Counted from the stretch's first letter, positions 16,680 through 26,142 are shown. The stretch is 64,000 nt of DNA from an uncultured Bacteroidota bacterium (GCA_902613595.1 CACMHY010000001.1:186001-250000), one strand, 5' to 3'. Program-made: numbers and translations. Notes: generated by a model not told the origin, from the letters alone.

Positions 16680-17726
16680 TTATCTTGAAACCCTACCAGA
16701 CGCATCTCCACTTATTAATTTTTCAATTTCTTGTATCGAAACTAAATTAAAATCTCCTTTAATTGTGTGTTTTAAGCAGGATGCTGCTGATGCGTAATCT
16801 ATAGCTTTTTGATTATCATCAGGATAACTAATAAACCCGTAAATTAAAGCTCCCATGAAAGAATCTCCTCCCCCCACTCTATCAACTATATGGGTTATTT
16901 CATATTCTCTGCTTTTAAACAAAGACTTACCATCATATAATATACCTGACCACTTATTATGAGATGCCGATATTGAACCGCGTAAAGTTGTTATAATCTT
17001 TTTTGCTCGTGGAAATTTGTCTTGCATTTGTTGACATACTGAAATAAATTTATCAGCATTTACTTTATCTCCCTCTTTAACAACATTTAATCCTTCAGGC
17101 TTTATTCCAAAATGCATCTCAGAATCCTCTTCGTTGCCTAAAATTATATCGCAATAGCTAACAAGCTCTGTCATTATTTTTTCTCTTTCTTTTGTATAAT
17201 TCCATAATTTTGATCTGTAATTTAAATCAACAGAAGTTGTTATTCCCATTTTATCTGCAGTTTCTAACGCTTCCAAACAAACTTCCGCAGCATTTTTTGA
17301 TATTGCAGGAGTAATTCCAGTCCAATGAAACCATTGAGCTTCTTCAAAAACTGATTCCCAATCAATCATCCCCTTTTGAATATTATGCATTGAAGAGTGT
17401 GCCCTGTCATAAATTACTTTACTTGATCTGTTCACCGCTCCAGTCTCTAAAAAATAAATTCCTAATCTCTCACCACCACGAATGATGAATTTAGTCCCAA
17501 CATTATGCTTTCTTATTTCCATAAGAGCACAGTCACCAATTTCATTATTAGGAAGTCTAGTTACAAACTCTACTGGTATCCCATAATTAGCAAGTGATAC
17601 TGCAACGTTGGATTCGCCACCTCCAAACACCGCGTCAAAACTGTTCGCTTGAGAAAACCTAAGAAACCCTGGTGGAGACAGGCGCAACATAATTTCACCA
17701 AAGGTTACAACTTTTTTCATTATCAT
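16680..17726 (-). CDS. kdgK: 2-keto-3-deoxygluconate kinase (PfkB family)
   Basis: Phosphorylates 2-keto-3-deoxygluconate to KDPG, the substrate of the aldolase next to it. The N-terminus TFGEIMLRLSPPGFLRFSQANSFDAVFGGGESNVAVSLANYG (about 8-50) is typical for KDG kinases. The C-terminal PfkB signature is DRVGGGDSFMGALIYG (about 288), with the catalytic aspartate in GGDSF. The start may be at 17726 or two codons later at 17720. Assignment to KDG over other PfkB sugars rests on both the sequence and the adjacent aldolase. Confidence 0.9.
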   Translation of the reverse strand: MIMKKVVTFGEIMLRLSPPGFLRFSQANSFDAVFGGGESNVAVSLANYGIPVEFVTRLPNNEIGDCALMEIRKHNVGTKFIIRGGERLGIYFLETGAVNRSSKVIYDRAHSSMHNIQKGMIDWESVFEEAQWFHWTGITPAISKNAAEVCLEALETADKMGITTSVDLNYRSKLWNYTKEREKIMTELVSYCDIILGNEEDSEMHFGIKPEGLNVVKEGDKVNADKFISVCQQMQDKFPRAKKIITTLRGSISASHNKWSGILYDGKSLFKSREYEITHIVDRVGGGDSFMGALIYGFISYPDDNQKAIDYASAASCLKHTIKGDFNLVSIQEIEKLISGDASGRVSR

Positions 17727-17773
17727 AATTAATTATCAAAATAATCTAAAAATTTTAATATTAAGCCTTGTTC

Positions 17774-19462
17774 TTAAATATTTCCTTTTTTAATTTCTTT
17801 AATCGCATAATTGGAAGCTCTCGCAGTAATTGCCATAAAAGTTAATGAAGGATTTTGAGTAGAAGTAGAAGTCATACATGAGCCGTCGGTAACAAAAACA
17901 TTTTTACACAAATGCATCTGATTCCATGCATTTAATAAGGATGTTTTGGGATCTTTACCCATTCTTACTCCACCCATCTCGTGAATATCGTTACCTGGAC
18001 GACGTTTGTTGTCATTAATTTTAATATCAACAAAACCGGCTTTCATATACATTTCTGTAAATTGCTCATAGAAATCTTTGATCATCTTTTCATCATTATC
18101 ATCATAATCTACATTAATGTTAAGAAGTGGAACCCCCCAAGCGTCTTTTTTATCTATATCGAGACTTACGTGATTAGAAATTTTAGGGATAGTTTCTCCC
18201 ATCATATGGGATCCTACATTCCATACCCCTGTTTCCTTAGTATTTAAAAGTTGTCTTTTTAATTCATCTCCTATGCCCTCTCTAATTGTTTCTCTTACTG
18301 GAGAAGCTTGAAAACCAGCCGCGTAACCCCTTAAAAAATCTGTTTCTTGCTTAAGAACATTTCTAAATCTTGGAACATAATGTGTTGTTGGTTTTGCTCC
18401 TTCAACTGTATAATTTGGAAAACCTTCATATTTAGCACTTATAGTAGCTCTGTAATTGTGAAAAGCAATATATTTTCCGAGTAATCCATTATCATTCCCC
18501 AAACCATTTGGAAATCGATCTGACATTGAATTCAACAAAATTAAATTTGTGTTTAAGGTTGATGCATTTAAAAATATAACACTAGCATAATAATCCTGAG
18601 TTTTTTTTGTAATTGAATCAATTACTCTCACTCCAGTTGCTTTTTGCTTATTATTATCGTAAAGTATTGAGTGAACCACTGAGTGTGGTCTTAAGGTGAG
18701 ATTTCCTGTTTTTAAAGCCCAAGGAATTAATGTAGAATTAGCATTAAAATAACCTCCAAGTGTACAACCTCTCTGACATACATTTCGGCTAGCACACAAA
18801 CCACGTCCTTGTTTCACAAAGATTGGTTTAGATTCAGTTAAATGAGCGCAACGCCCATAAATTACGTGGCGGTCCTTATAAAACTTTTTCATCTGCTGAC
18901 TAAAATACTCCTCTACTATATTTGACTCCCAGGGTTTCAAAAATTCACCATCTGGTAAGATATCTAAACCATCTTTATTCCCACTAACACCTACAAAACG
19001 TTCGACATAAGAATACCAATCATCTAGGTCTTTATAGCGTATTGGCCAGTCAACAGCAAAACCATCACGAGCAGGACCCTCAAAATCGTATGGACTCCAA
19101 CGCTGAACTTGCCTAGCCCACATGATTGATTTACCTCCTACTTGATAACCACGGATCCAATCAAAAGGTTTTATTTGATTATAAGGGTGATCTTTATCTT
19201 TTACAAAAAAATGTTTTGAATCTTCTCTGAATGCGTAACAGCTGCTAGCTACGGGATTCTCTTCGATTTCTTTGGCAGTTAATCTACCTCGGTGTTTAAA
19301 TTCCCAAGGTTGAAGGTTTGAAGTGGGATAGTCCGATATATGTTCAATATTTCGGCCCCTTTCCAAAAGTAAGGTCTTAAATCCTTTTTCAGTAAATTCC
19401 TTAGCAGCCCAGCCCCCAGTCATCCCAGCTCCAATAACTATAGTGTCAAATGTATTTTTCAA
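17774..19462 (-). CDS. GMC-family sugar dehydrogenase, large subunit with Cys cluster
   Basis: FAD-dependent oxidoreductase of the glucose-methanol-choline family, 562 residues. The ADP-binding loop IVIGAGMTGGWAAKEF (8-23) and the C-terminal HEMGGVRMGKDP and VTDGSCMTSTSTQNPSLTFMAITARA are characteristic. Cys223, Cys229 and Cys233 (GLCASRNVCQRGC) have the spacing of the three ligands of the 3Fe-4S centre in bacterial FAD glucose dehydrogenase. The start is TTG. The gene pairs with a subunit-3 protein 9 bases upstream. It may oxidise a sugar, glycoside or gluconate. No cytochrome c subunit is in the operon. Confidence 0.9.
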   Translation of the reverse strand: MKNTFDTIVIGAGMTGGWAAKEFTEKGFKTLLLERGRNIEHISDYPTSNLQPWEFKHRGRLTAKEIEENPVASSCYAFREDSKHFFVKDKDHPYNQIKPFDWIRGYQVGGKSIMWARQVQRWSPYDFEGPARDGFAVDWPIRYKDLDDWYSYVERFVGVSGNKDGLDILPDGEFLKPWESNIVEEYFSQQMKKFYKDRHVIYGRCAHLTESKPIFVKQGRGLCASRNVCQRGCTLGGYFNANSTLIPWALKTGNLTLRPHSVVHSILYDNNKQKATGVRVIDSITKKTQDYYASVIFLNASTLNTNLILLNSMSDRFPNGLGNDNGLLGKYIAFHNYRATISAKYEGFPNYTVEGAKPTTHYVPRFRNVLKQETDFLRGYAAGFQASPVRETIREGIGDELKRQLLNTKETGVWNVGSHMMGETIPKISNHVSLDIDKKDAWGVPLLNINVDYDDNDEKMIKDFYEQFTEMYMKAGFVDIKINDNKRRPGNDIHEMGGVRMGKDPKTSLLNAWNQMHLCKNVFVTDGSCMTSTSTQNPSLTFMAITARASNYAIKEIKKGNI

Positions 19463-19471
19463 AGTAAAATT

Positions 19472-19984
19472 TTAAACCTGAACTTTACCATTATAGCGAC
19501 CTGGCATAAATTCGAAATTCAAATAGTTTTTCATATAATTTTCAGAAGTTTCAAAATGTAATATAGAAAACTCTTTCATAAAGTCGAGAAATATCTTTAT
19601 CTCAGTTTTATTATTTTCAAAACCTTCCAAAATGAATTCTTGTTTTTGATTTATTTGTAACATTTCAAATCTTTCATTTCTTTCTGAAAAAAGTGACAAT
19701 TGGAAAAATTCAAATCCTTCTTCAAAGAGTTTTCTTTCCTTTTTTACTAAACAATCATTAGCCATTGTCATTATAAAACGTAGCCGGTTTTCGGGGGTGG
19801 GAAAGCTCTTTATATCACTGGGTAAAATAAACTCACTAATTGAAGCTAAAAGACCAAATTGCTTTTTTGTAAAACTAGTGAAATTAGAATAAGCCATTTC
19901 AGGTTCAAAATCACATTCATAAGGAAGAATGAAAGTGCTTCCTGTTATTATAGCAATATTTTTTAAAGCTATTCTTCTGAGCAT
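19472..19984 (-). CDS. Gluconate 2-dehydrogenase subunit 3 family protein
   Basis: Small gamma-type subunit of 170 residues that normally folds with and exports the GMC large subunit. The leader MLRRIALKNIAIITGSTFILP has a pair of arginines and a hydrophobic stretch, similar to a Tat signal, through which the folded flavoprotein would travel. FTKKQFGLLASISEFILPSDI (about 37-57) is the conserved N-terminal helix of the family. It sits directly before the large-subunit gene, the normal order. Confidence 0.85.
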   Translation of the reverse strand: MLRRIALKNIAIITGSTFILPYECDFEPEMAYSNFTSFTKKQFGLLASISEFILPSDIKSFPTPENRLRFIMTMANDCLVKKERKLFEEGFEFFQLSLFSERNERFEMLQINQKQEFILEGFENNKTEIKIFLDFMKEFSILHFETSENYMKNYLNFEFMPGRYNGKVQV

Positions 19985-20004
19985 TTTTAGAATGAAATTA
20001 AAAT

Positions 20005-21348
20005 TTAGAAATCTCTGTAATTACCAGAAAGATATTGATTGGCTTCTTCCTCTTGGAATTTAGCTTTTTCATTGTCCCAATGCAATGTTTTATTTGGAAA
20101 ACGACCAGCTATCACTCCTAATAGAATAGTTTCTGTTAATCGAGAGGAATATGAAAAAGGGGCTGAGACTTTATCTTCTCCTAGACATGCATCTACAAAT
20201 TGGTGATAATGTTTTGGTGCATCTCTTTCATAATCATTTTTATTATTGCCTAAAGAGTCATTAGGATCATATTTACTAATATCTATTTCCTTGTACTCAT
20301 TATCTACTATAAGACGTGGACGTTCCATAAAATGAGGTAATAGTAATCTACCTTTTTCTCCAATAAACATTGCACCTTGGAGAGGAAGTTTATCACGTTT
20401 AGGCAGTTTCAATTCTTTATTGCTGGTGGGAGCTCCTGGACCATCAGACCAAATCCATTTTAATGTGTTGGCCGTGAAAGGAGTTGCTGGAAATGTATAT
20501 TCAACACTGTTATTTACTGGAAAGCCGTAGCCATTTGGTTTTCTGCATTTATTTTTAATTGTTAATGGTACATCTAAAGCTAATGCATTATATGGTGTAT
20601 CAAAAATATGAACTCCCATATCTCCGAGTGTACCACATCCATAATCCACAAGCTTACGCCAGTTTGCAGGATGATAATACTTATCTTTGTAAGGACGGTC
20701 TGGAGAAGTTCCAAGCCACAGATTCCAATCCAAGTTTTTTGGGATTTCATCGTTTCCTGACGGTTCAGGACCATCATATCCCCAATTTTTAGGTGACCAA
20801 GCCCTAACTGTGTGAACTTTCCCAATAATTCCTGCCTGTATTAAAACAGTAGCTAACTTGTAGTCATAAAATGAATGAACCTGGATTCCCATTTGAGTTA
20901 CTAATTTTTTTTCTTCAGCGATTTTTCTCATTGCCCTTGCCTCAGAAACAAAATGCGTCAAGGGTTTCTGACAATAAACAGGCTTATTCATCTCCATTGC
21001 TAGGATTGAGGCTGGTGCATGGGTATGATCAGGTGTCGAAACAACTACAGCATCAATATTTTCCGACATTTCTTTAAGCATGATCCTGTAATCCTTAAAC
21101 GACTTAGCACCTGGATATTTTTTTTGAGCCTCATCAAGACTATTTTCGTCTACATCACAAAGTGCTACTACATTAACTGACTTATGTGAGGCTATTGACT
21201 CAAGATCTGATGCTCCCATTCCTCCAACACCTATATGTGCTGTTCTAAGAGAATTTTTTTTAGATGAAATTGATGCTAAAAGTGGCGAGGGAATTATGGT
21301 TGTAGATGCCAAAGCAACAGATGTTTTAAGAAAATCTCTTTTTTTCAT
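20005..21348 (-). CDS. Gfo/Idh/MocA oxidoreductase with export signal
   Basis: NAD(P)-dependent sugar oxidoreductase family. The leader MKKRDFLKTSVALASTTIIPSPLLAS resembles a Tat signal. The Rossmann motif is TAHIGVGGMGASDLESIA (about 35-52), followed by VALCDVDE, VVVSTPDHTHAPASILAM and the E-K-P-like motif VYCQKPLTHFVSEAR, where the lysine is catalytic. GCGTLGDMGVHIFD lies in the second domain. The 447 residues fit the long secreted Gfo/Idh/MocA proteins of Bacteroidota, some of which act on glycosides through 3-keto intermediates. It lies between DUF1080 and the GMC pair. Confidence 0.88.
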   Translation of the reverse strand: MKKRDFLKTSVALASTTIIPSPLLASISSKKNSLRTAHIGVGGMGASDLESIASHKSVNVVALCDVDENSLDEAQKKYPGAKSFKDYRIMLKEMSENIDAVVVSTPDHTHAPASILAMEMNKPVYCQKPLTHFVSEARAMRKIAEEKKLVTQMGIQVHSFYDYKLATVLIQAGIIGKVHTVRAWSPKNWGYDGPEPSGNDEIPKNLDWNLWLGTSPDRPYKDKYYHPANWRKLVDYGCGTLGDMGVHIFDTPYNALALDVPLTIKNKCRKPNGYGFPVNNSVEYTFPATPFTANTLKWIWSDGPGAPTSNKELKLPKRDKLPLQGAMFIGEKGRLLLPHFMERPRLIVDNEYKEIDISKYDPNDSLGNNKNDYERDAPKHYHQFVDACLGEDKVSAPFSYSSRLTETILLGVIAGRFPNKTLHWDNEKAKFQEEEANQYLSGNYRDF

Positions 21349-21365
21349 GTGGTTGAAAGTTTAAA

Positions 21366-22133
21366 TTACAATTTTTTGATTTTTACGTTTTTAAACCACA
21401 GATCACTACCATGGTCTTGGAATCCAATATATCCAGACTTAAATTTACCATAATCTGGCATATTATCCCATTTTCCTGAATTTTTCTTTTTGTACCAATC
21501 ATCTGACCAAGGGACAAATGATAAGACTTTTTTACCATTCAGCCAATGCTCAACCAAATTATCAGTAAATATAATTCTTGATGTATTCCATTGACCTGGT
21601 GAATTTAAAATTTTCATTTCGGATGCAGCAACATGCATCGCGTAGTCAGAAGCTGTTTGTTGTAATGGATGTAATTCTGAAGGATTTTCAAATCCAACTC
21701 TTTCGTTGTCGGCTTTTAAATCGTGAATTGAAGCGTAATTTTCATCATCTATTAACTGGTATTCGGGTGCTACCTCTGGGATTCCTTCATAACCTTCACG
21801 GATATGATAAAAAATTCCACTATTACCGCCAACAGGTATTTTCCACTCAACATATAATTCAAAGTTGTCGAACATTTCACCTCCAAAAATGATGTCCCTG
21901 CTGCCTTTATAATCATAGTCTTGTTCTAATATTTGCTCTGTATTGAATGTTAAAACACTGTCTATGACTCTCCAGCCCGGAGGCATCATTTTTCCATTAT
22001 ACGCTCTCCATTGATCGATTGAGGGCTTTTCAATTAGATTTATCCACTCAGATTTTCCAATGTTTTTTGTTTTGCAACTTAAAAAAATTGACCCAACAAA
22101 AATTACACTTAAATAAAAAATATATCTATACAT
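21366..22133 (-). CDS. DUF1080 (3-keto-disaccharide hydrolase-like) lipoprotein
   Basis: Secreted protein of 255 residues with the concanavalin-like fold of DUF1080. The leader ends in IFLSC, a lipobox at Cys20. The domain starts EWINLIEKPSIDQWRAYNG and includes FELYVEWKIPVGGNSGIFYHIREGYE (about 111-136), EYQLIDDE and QWNTSRIIFTDNLVEHWLNGKKVLSF, all typical. Characterised relatives hydrolyse 3-keto-disaccharides or bind sugars. It is first in the operon with an oxidoreductase and a GMC dehydrogenase, which supports a role on oxidised sugars. Confidence 0.88.
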   Translation of the reverse strand: MYRYIFYLSVIFVGSIFLSCKTKNIGKSEWINLIEKPSIDQWRAYNGKMMPPGWRVIDSVLTFNTEQILEQDYDYKGSRDIIFGGEMFDNFELYVEWKIPVGGNSGIFYHIREGYEGIPEVAPEYQLIDDENYASIHDLKADNERVGFENPSELHPLQQTASDYAMHVAASEMKILNSPGQWNTSRIIFTDNLVEHWLNGKKVLSFVPWSDDWYKKKNSGKWDNMPDYGKFKSGYIGFQDHGSDLWFKNVKIKKL

Positions 22134-22216
22134 TTTTGAAAATTAAATTATCTTCTAACTTAATGAATCAATTGCAAAAAACAAGTCTTTCTAGTTTCTA
22201 AAATAGGGAAAAATAT

Positions 22217-22224
22217 TATATTTG
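22217..22224 (+). promoter_or_regulatory. -7 element of the OmpA-family gene promoter
   Basis: TATATTTG, an exact TAnnTTTG match, 19 bases before the ATG at 22244. A partial -33 (TTTC at 22195-22198) lies 18 bases upstream. Confidence 0.5.
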
Positions 22225-22243
22225 TTTATTAAACAACAATTGA

Positions 22244-23575
22244 ATGAAATCAGTAAAATACTTTGCAATACTTTTAATCATGTCATTTGGACTTAATGCT
22301 CAAACGAGCGAAAATCCATGGGCAATATCAGTTGGAGCAGACCTGATTAACCTACAGGGTGATAACGTAGAGTCTGGTATAAACTTTGGTGCACCAGCTC
22401 TTAGCTTGTCAAGATATATTTCCTCTGGGTTTTCCATAGGTGCTAGATATGGACTGGGAAAGGCGAGTCCACAGGATAATGTAAATTTAGATTATTCTTA
22501 TTTAGATGGCTTTGTTAGATTTAATCTGACTGAAGAAAATGTTGTTCCTTACTTATTTGGTGGTTACGGACTAAGTCGTTTTGCTGATGGCCAAGATAAA
22601 GAAGGAATTTTCCCTTCATTAGAAAGTGGTAGAACTACTTTTGGTGGAATTGGTATAGACATCCCTATTAGTGATCAAGTCAATATTAATGTAAGTACGT
22701 CCTACAGAGGTACTTCGGAAACCAACGGATCCTACAACCACTTGCAACACATTATTGGTTTAAGCTACAACTTTGGTGCTGGCGATGCTGATGGCGACGG
22801 AGTATCAGACAAAAAAGATGAATGCCCTGACGTACCTGGCCTAAAAGAATTTAATGGGTGTCCTGACACTGATGGCGATGGAATTCCTGACACTAAAGAT
22901 AAATGTCCTGAAGAAGCAGGTGTTGAAGAACTACAGGGTTGTCCTGACTCTGATGGAGACGGTGTTGCTGACAAGGACGATAAGTGTCCAAATGTTGCTG
23001 GAACAATTGAAATGAACGGTTGTCCTGATTCTGATGGCGATGGTGTAGCTGACAATCTAGATAAATGTCCTGATGAGAAAGGCGACCCAGATAATGAAGG
23101 TTGCCCTCTAATTGACAGTGATGGTGACGGTATTGCAGATAAAGACGATAAATGCCCACAAGTTACTGGTAATGTTGACAATAACGGTTGCCCTTACGAG
23201 CCTTCAGATTTACTTGCATTTATTAGTAGTGATAAAAGTAGAATATTGTTTAAAGCTGATAGTAGTAAATTAGATGCTAATGACCTTACTATTATAGATA
23301 CATTAAAATCACTTTTAGAAAAATATCCTTATACTACGGTTACAATTGAAGGTCATGCTTCAAGCGATGGAAGTGAAGCTTACAACCAAAAACTTTCAGA
23401 GAGAAGAGCAGCTGCAGTTAAAAAATCACTTGTAGATAAAGGTATAAGTGAAGAAAGGTTAAGCACAGTAGGCTATGGAGAAACCAAACCAATAGAACCA
23501 AATAACACTTCTAAAGGTCGAGCAAGAAACAGAAGAGTACAGCTTAACAGAAGTGCTCAGATTAAGGTGAATTAA
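22244..23575 (+). CDS. OmpA-family outer membrane protein with TSP3 repeats
   Basis: Outer-membrane protein that links the membrane to peptidoglycan. A signal peptide (1-19, ending LNAQ) leads to an eight-strand-type beta barrel (about 25-178). It is followed by five calcium-binding thrombospondin type 3 repeats (181-317), each D-x-D-G-D-G-x-x-D-x-x-D-x-C-P. The OmpA C-terminal domain (about 325-435) has the peptidoglycan motif TIEGHASSDGSEAYNQKLSERRA and GRARNRRV. The order is as in flavobacterial major OmpA proteins. It has its own promoter and terminator. Confidence 0.95.
   Translation: MKSVKYFAILLIMSFGLNAQTSENPWAISVGADLINLQGDNVESGINFGAPALSLSRYISSGFSIGARYGLGKASPQDNVNLDYSYLDGFVRFNLTEENVVPYLFGGYGLSRFADGQDKEGIFPSLESGRTTFGGIGIDIPISDQVNINVSTSYRGTSETNGSYNHLQHIIGLSYNFGAGDADGDGVSDKKDECPDVPGLKEFNGCPDTDGDGIPDTKDKCPEEAGVEELQGCPDSDGDGVADKDDKCPNVAGTIEMNGCPDSDGDGVADNLDKCPDEKGDPDNEGCPLIDSDGDGIADKDDKCPQVTGNVDNNGCPYEPSDLLAFISSDKSRILFKADSSKLDANDLTIIDTLKSLLEKYPYTTVTIEGHASSDGSEAYNQKLSERRAAAVKKSLVDKGISEERLSTVGYGETKPIEPNNTSKGRARNRRVQLNRSAQIKVN
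22784..23194 (+). repeat. Tandem TSP3 repeats inside the OmpA-family gene
   Basis: Five imperfect tandem units encoding D-x-D-G-D-G-x-x-D-x-x-D-x-C-P plus spacer and an N-G-C-P ending. The repetition produces long antisense open frames that are not genes. Confidence 0.85.
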
Positions 23576-23593
23576 AATATTGTAAACCACTTG

Positions 23594-23627
23594 TAAAAAA
23601 ACCTCATCTTACTGATGAGGTTTTTTT
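23594..23627 (+). terminator. Rho-independent terminator after the OmpA-family gene
   Basis: The stem AACCTCATC/GATGAGGTT with loop TTACT, an A-run on the left and seven T on the right, 19 bases after the stop. Confidence 0.88.
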
Positions 23628-23709
23628 ACATCTAATTTTGAAATAACTTAATTAAATTTTATAATTTTTATTACATATTAGTTTAATGCCTTTAAACATA
23701 TTTGATTTA

Positions 23710-25191
23710 ATGAAAAAAACAGCAACTCTTTTTTTCTTTCTCCTCTTGTTTTTTGCAAATGGTCAAAGAAGAAATATCCCCGTTGACACAATTGTAGTTA
23801 CAAATCATACCACCACAATTAAAAATCAAGTTATAAAGTATCAAGCACAAGCTGGAACACAGCCTGTATGGGATACTATAGGAAGACCCATTGCTACCTT
23901 ATTCTATACCTATTACAAAAGAATTGACGTTAAAAATTACAATAAAAGGCCATTGATTTTCTCATTCAATGGCGGTCCTGGCTCAGGTTCTGTTTGGATG
24001 CATATCGCATATACTGGTCCTAAAATATTAAAAATTAATGGTGAAGGATACCCAATACAACCCTACGGCTATAAAAATAATCCTTACTCAATTTTGGATG
24101 TTGCAGATATTGTTTTTATAAACCCTGTCAATACAGCGTATTCAAGGATTTTGGAAATAGATGGAAAAAAAGCTGACAGAGAACAATTTTTTGGAATTAA
24201 TGAAGATATTGGATACCTAGCTGAGTGGCTTAACACTTTTGTAACAAGAAAAGAACGTTGGGAGTCTCCAAAATATCTTATTGGTGAAAGCTATGGTGGG
24301 ACAAGAGTAATGGGGTTGTCTGCTGAACTTCAAGAAAAACAATGGATGTATCTGAATGGAGTTATTATGGTTTCTCCAGCTGACTATAAGGTAATAAGAG
24401 TAGGTGGCCCCGTTTCTTCTGCATTGAATTTACCGTATTTTTCCGCAACGGCATGGTTCCATAAAAAACTAGATTTTAAATTACAACAAAAGGATTTGAC
24501 TGATCTGTTGCCTGAAATTGAAAAATTTACCATAGATAAGTTAATACCAGCTATAGCTAAGGGAGGATTTATATCAGATAATGAACGTCAAGAAATTGCT
24601 TCAAAAATGTCTTTTTATTCTGGACTTAGTCAGGAATCAATTTTGTCAAATAATTTAGATGTTCCTGATCATTTTTTCTGGAAAGATTTACTAAGAGATC
24701 AAGGAAAAACAATTGGCAGATTAGACTCTAGATATCTAGGTATTGATCGCAAAGATGCAGGAATAAAACCTGATTATAATGCAGAACTAACCTCGTGGCT
24801 TCATTCTTTTACCCCTGCTATTAATCATTACATTAGAAAAGATTTAAAGTTTAAAACAGATATCAAATATAATATGTTCGGCCCCGTACACCCATGGAAC
24901 AACGATAATGATAATACTAGGGAAGATCTAAGAAGAGCAATGGCAGAGAATCCTTATTTGAATGTATTAATTCAATCAGGTTATTACGATGGAGCTACCA
25001 CCTACTTTAATGCTAAATATACAATGTGGCAAGTTGATCCGAGTGGTAAATTGAAAAATAGATTTAAATTCAAGGGTTATAGAAGTGGACATATGATGTA
25101 TCTAAGGAATGAAGACCTCAAAAATGCTAATGAAGATTTAAGAAATTTTATTTTAAATACACAAACTAACGGTCTCCCAGCAAAGTATTGA
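23710..25191 (+). CDS. Secreted S10-family serine carboxypeptidase
   Basis: Periplasmic peptidase with alpha/beta hydrolase fold. ATG at 23710 gives a clean signal peptide MKKTATLFFFLLLFFANGQ. An ATG eight codons upstream is also in frame. The oxyanion motif is FNGGPGSGSVWMH (about 83), the nucleophile elbow LIGESYGGTR (about 196), the aspartate is in GYYDGATTYFNAKY (about 432) and the histidine in YRSGHMMYL (about 463). These match carboxypeptidases of clan SC that need a free C-terminus. It ends two bases before the convergent isomerase gene. Confidence 0.92.
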   Translation: MKKTATLFFFLLLFFANGQRRNIPVDTIVVTNHTTTIKNQVIKYQAQAGTQPVWDTIGRPIATLFYTYYKRIDVKNYNKRPLIFSFNGGPGSGSVWMHIAYTGPKILKINGEGYPIQPYGYKNNPYSILDVADIVFINPVNTAYSRILEIDGKKADREQFFGINEDIGYLAEWLNTFVTRKERWESPKYLIGESYGGTRVMGLSAELQEKQWMYLNGVIMVSPADYKVIRVGGPVSSALNLPYFSATAWFHKKLDFKLQQKDLTDLLPEIEKFTIDKLIPAIAKGGFISDNERQEIASKMSFYSGLSQESILSNNLDVPDHFFWKDLLRDQGKTIGRLDSRYLGIDRKDAGIKPDYNAELTSWLHSFTPAINHYIRKDLKFKTDIKYNMFGPVHPWNNDNDNTREDLRRAMAENPYLNVLIQSGYYDGATTYFNAKYTMWQVDPSGKLKNRFKFKGYRSGHMMYLRNEDLKNANEDLRNFILNTQTNGLPAKY

Positions 25192-25192
25192 A

Positions 25193-26098
25193 TTAAACGT
25201 CACAAGTTATTACAGCTTCTATAAGAGATTTCATTCCAAAATCAGTTTTATCTAGAGGAATAAATTCTTGGGCTACATAACCATTAAATCCAGTTTCCTT
25301 AATCGCCTCCATAATTGCAGGATAAAAAAGCTCCTGTGTTTCATCTATTTCATTTCTTCCCGGTACACCTGCAGTATGAAAATGTCCAAAATATTTATAA
25401 TTTTTCCGAATAGTATCTATTATATCTCCCTCCATAACCTGCATGTGAAAAATATCATACAGTAATTTAAAATTTTCTGAATCTATCGATTTACAAAGTT
25501 TAATACCCCATTTTGTATTGTCACACAAATAATCTGGATGACTAATTTTTGAATTTAATAGCTCCATTTGTAATACTACCCCATAATCTTCAGCTATTTT
25601 AACTATTTGCTTTAAGCCATTAATACAATTTTTTAAGCCCTCATCATCGCTCATTCCTCTTCTATTCCCGCTAAAACAGATTAAGTTGGTCCATCCTGCT
25701 TCAGAGACTTGTTTTATGTGACGTTTATAGTTACTTATTAGATCTTTATGAAATCTTTTGTCACACCAACCGTTAGTCAAACTTCTTGTAGACTTTCCTT
25801 CTAAATCGCCATAGCACATTGTTGATATTAAATCATACTCTTTTAATGTGTCCCATCCTTCTTTCCCAATAAGATCGATTCCGACAAGACCAATTTTTTT
25901 GGATTCTTCCGCTAACTTTTTAAGAGGAACATCAGAGTAACACCACTGACAGACTGATTGTTTAATATTACCCTTCAATGATTTACTTTTTTTCAAATAA
26001 TTTGTATTTTGAATTTTTGGGATTGTAATGGCTGTTGTTCCCATAGCTATTTTTTTTATTGCATTTCTACGATTAAGTTTTGTATTTTTTCCTAACAT
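25193..26098 (-). CDS. Sugar phosphate isomerase/epimerase-type TIM barrel, exported
   Basis: 301-residue xylose-isomerase-like TIM barrel (AP endonuclease 2 family), close to hydroxypyruvate isomerase. The leader NRRNAIKKIAMGTTAITIP has twin arginines and resembles a Tat signal. VLQMELLNSKISHPDYLCD (about 179-197) and FKLLYDIFHMQVMEGDI (about 213) hold the metal-binding Glu, Asp and His, and GHFHTAGVPGRNEIDE and GYVAQEF complete the site. Members of this family in Gfo/DUF1080 clusters act on keto-sugars. It is last in a cluster with GalE and another Gfo/Idh/MocA protein, consistent with that role. Confidence 0.85.
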   Translation of the reverse strand: MLGKNTKLNRRNAIKKIAMGTTAITIPKIQNTNYLKKSKSLKGNIKQSVCQWCYSDVPLKKLAEESKKIGLVGIDLIGKEGWDTLKEYDLISTMCYGDLEGKSTRSLTNGWCDKRFHKDLISNYKRHIKQVSEAGWTNLICFSGNRRGMSDDEGLKNCINGLKQIVKIAEDYGVVLQMELLNSKISHPDYLCDNTKWGIKLCKSIDSENFKLLYDIFHMQVMEGDIIDTIRKNYKYFGHFHTAGVPGRNEIDETQELFYPAIMEAIKETGFNGYVAQEFIPLDKTDFGMKSLIEAVITCDV

Positions 26099-26142
26099 CT
26101 TAATAATTTTTATTAAAATTGATTCTACAATTTAAAAAGTTT

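Noticed and set aside
22765-23181. Long antisense frames over the OmpA gene (also 22893-23159)
   Set aside because: They come from the tandem TSP3 codons read backwards; composition is repetitive Ser/Pro or His/Gln.
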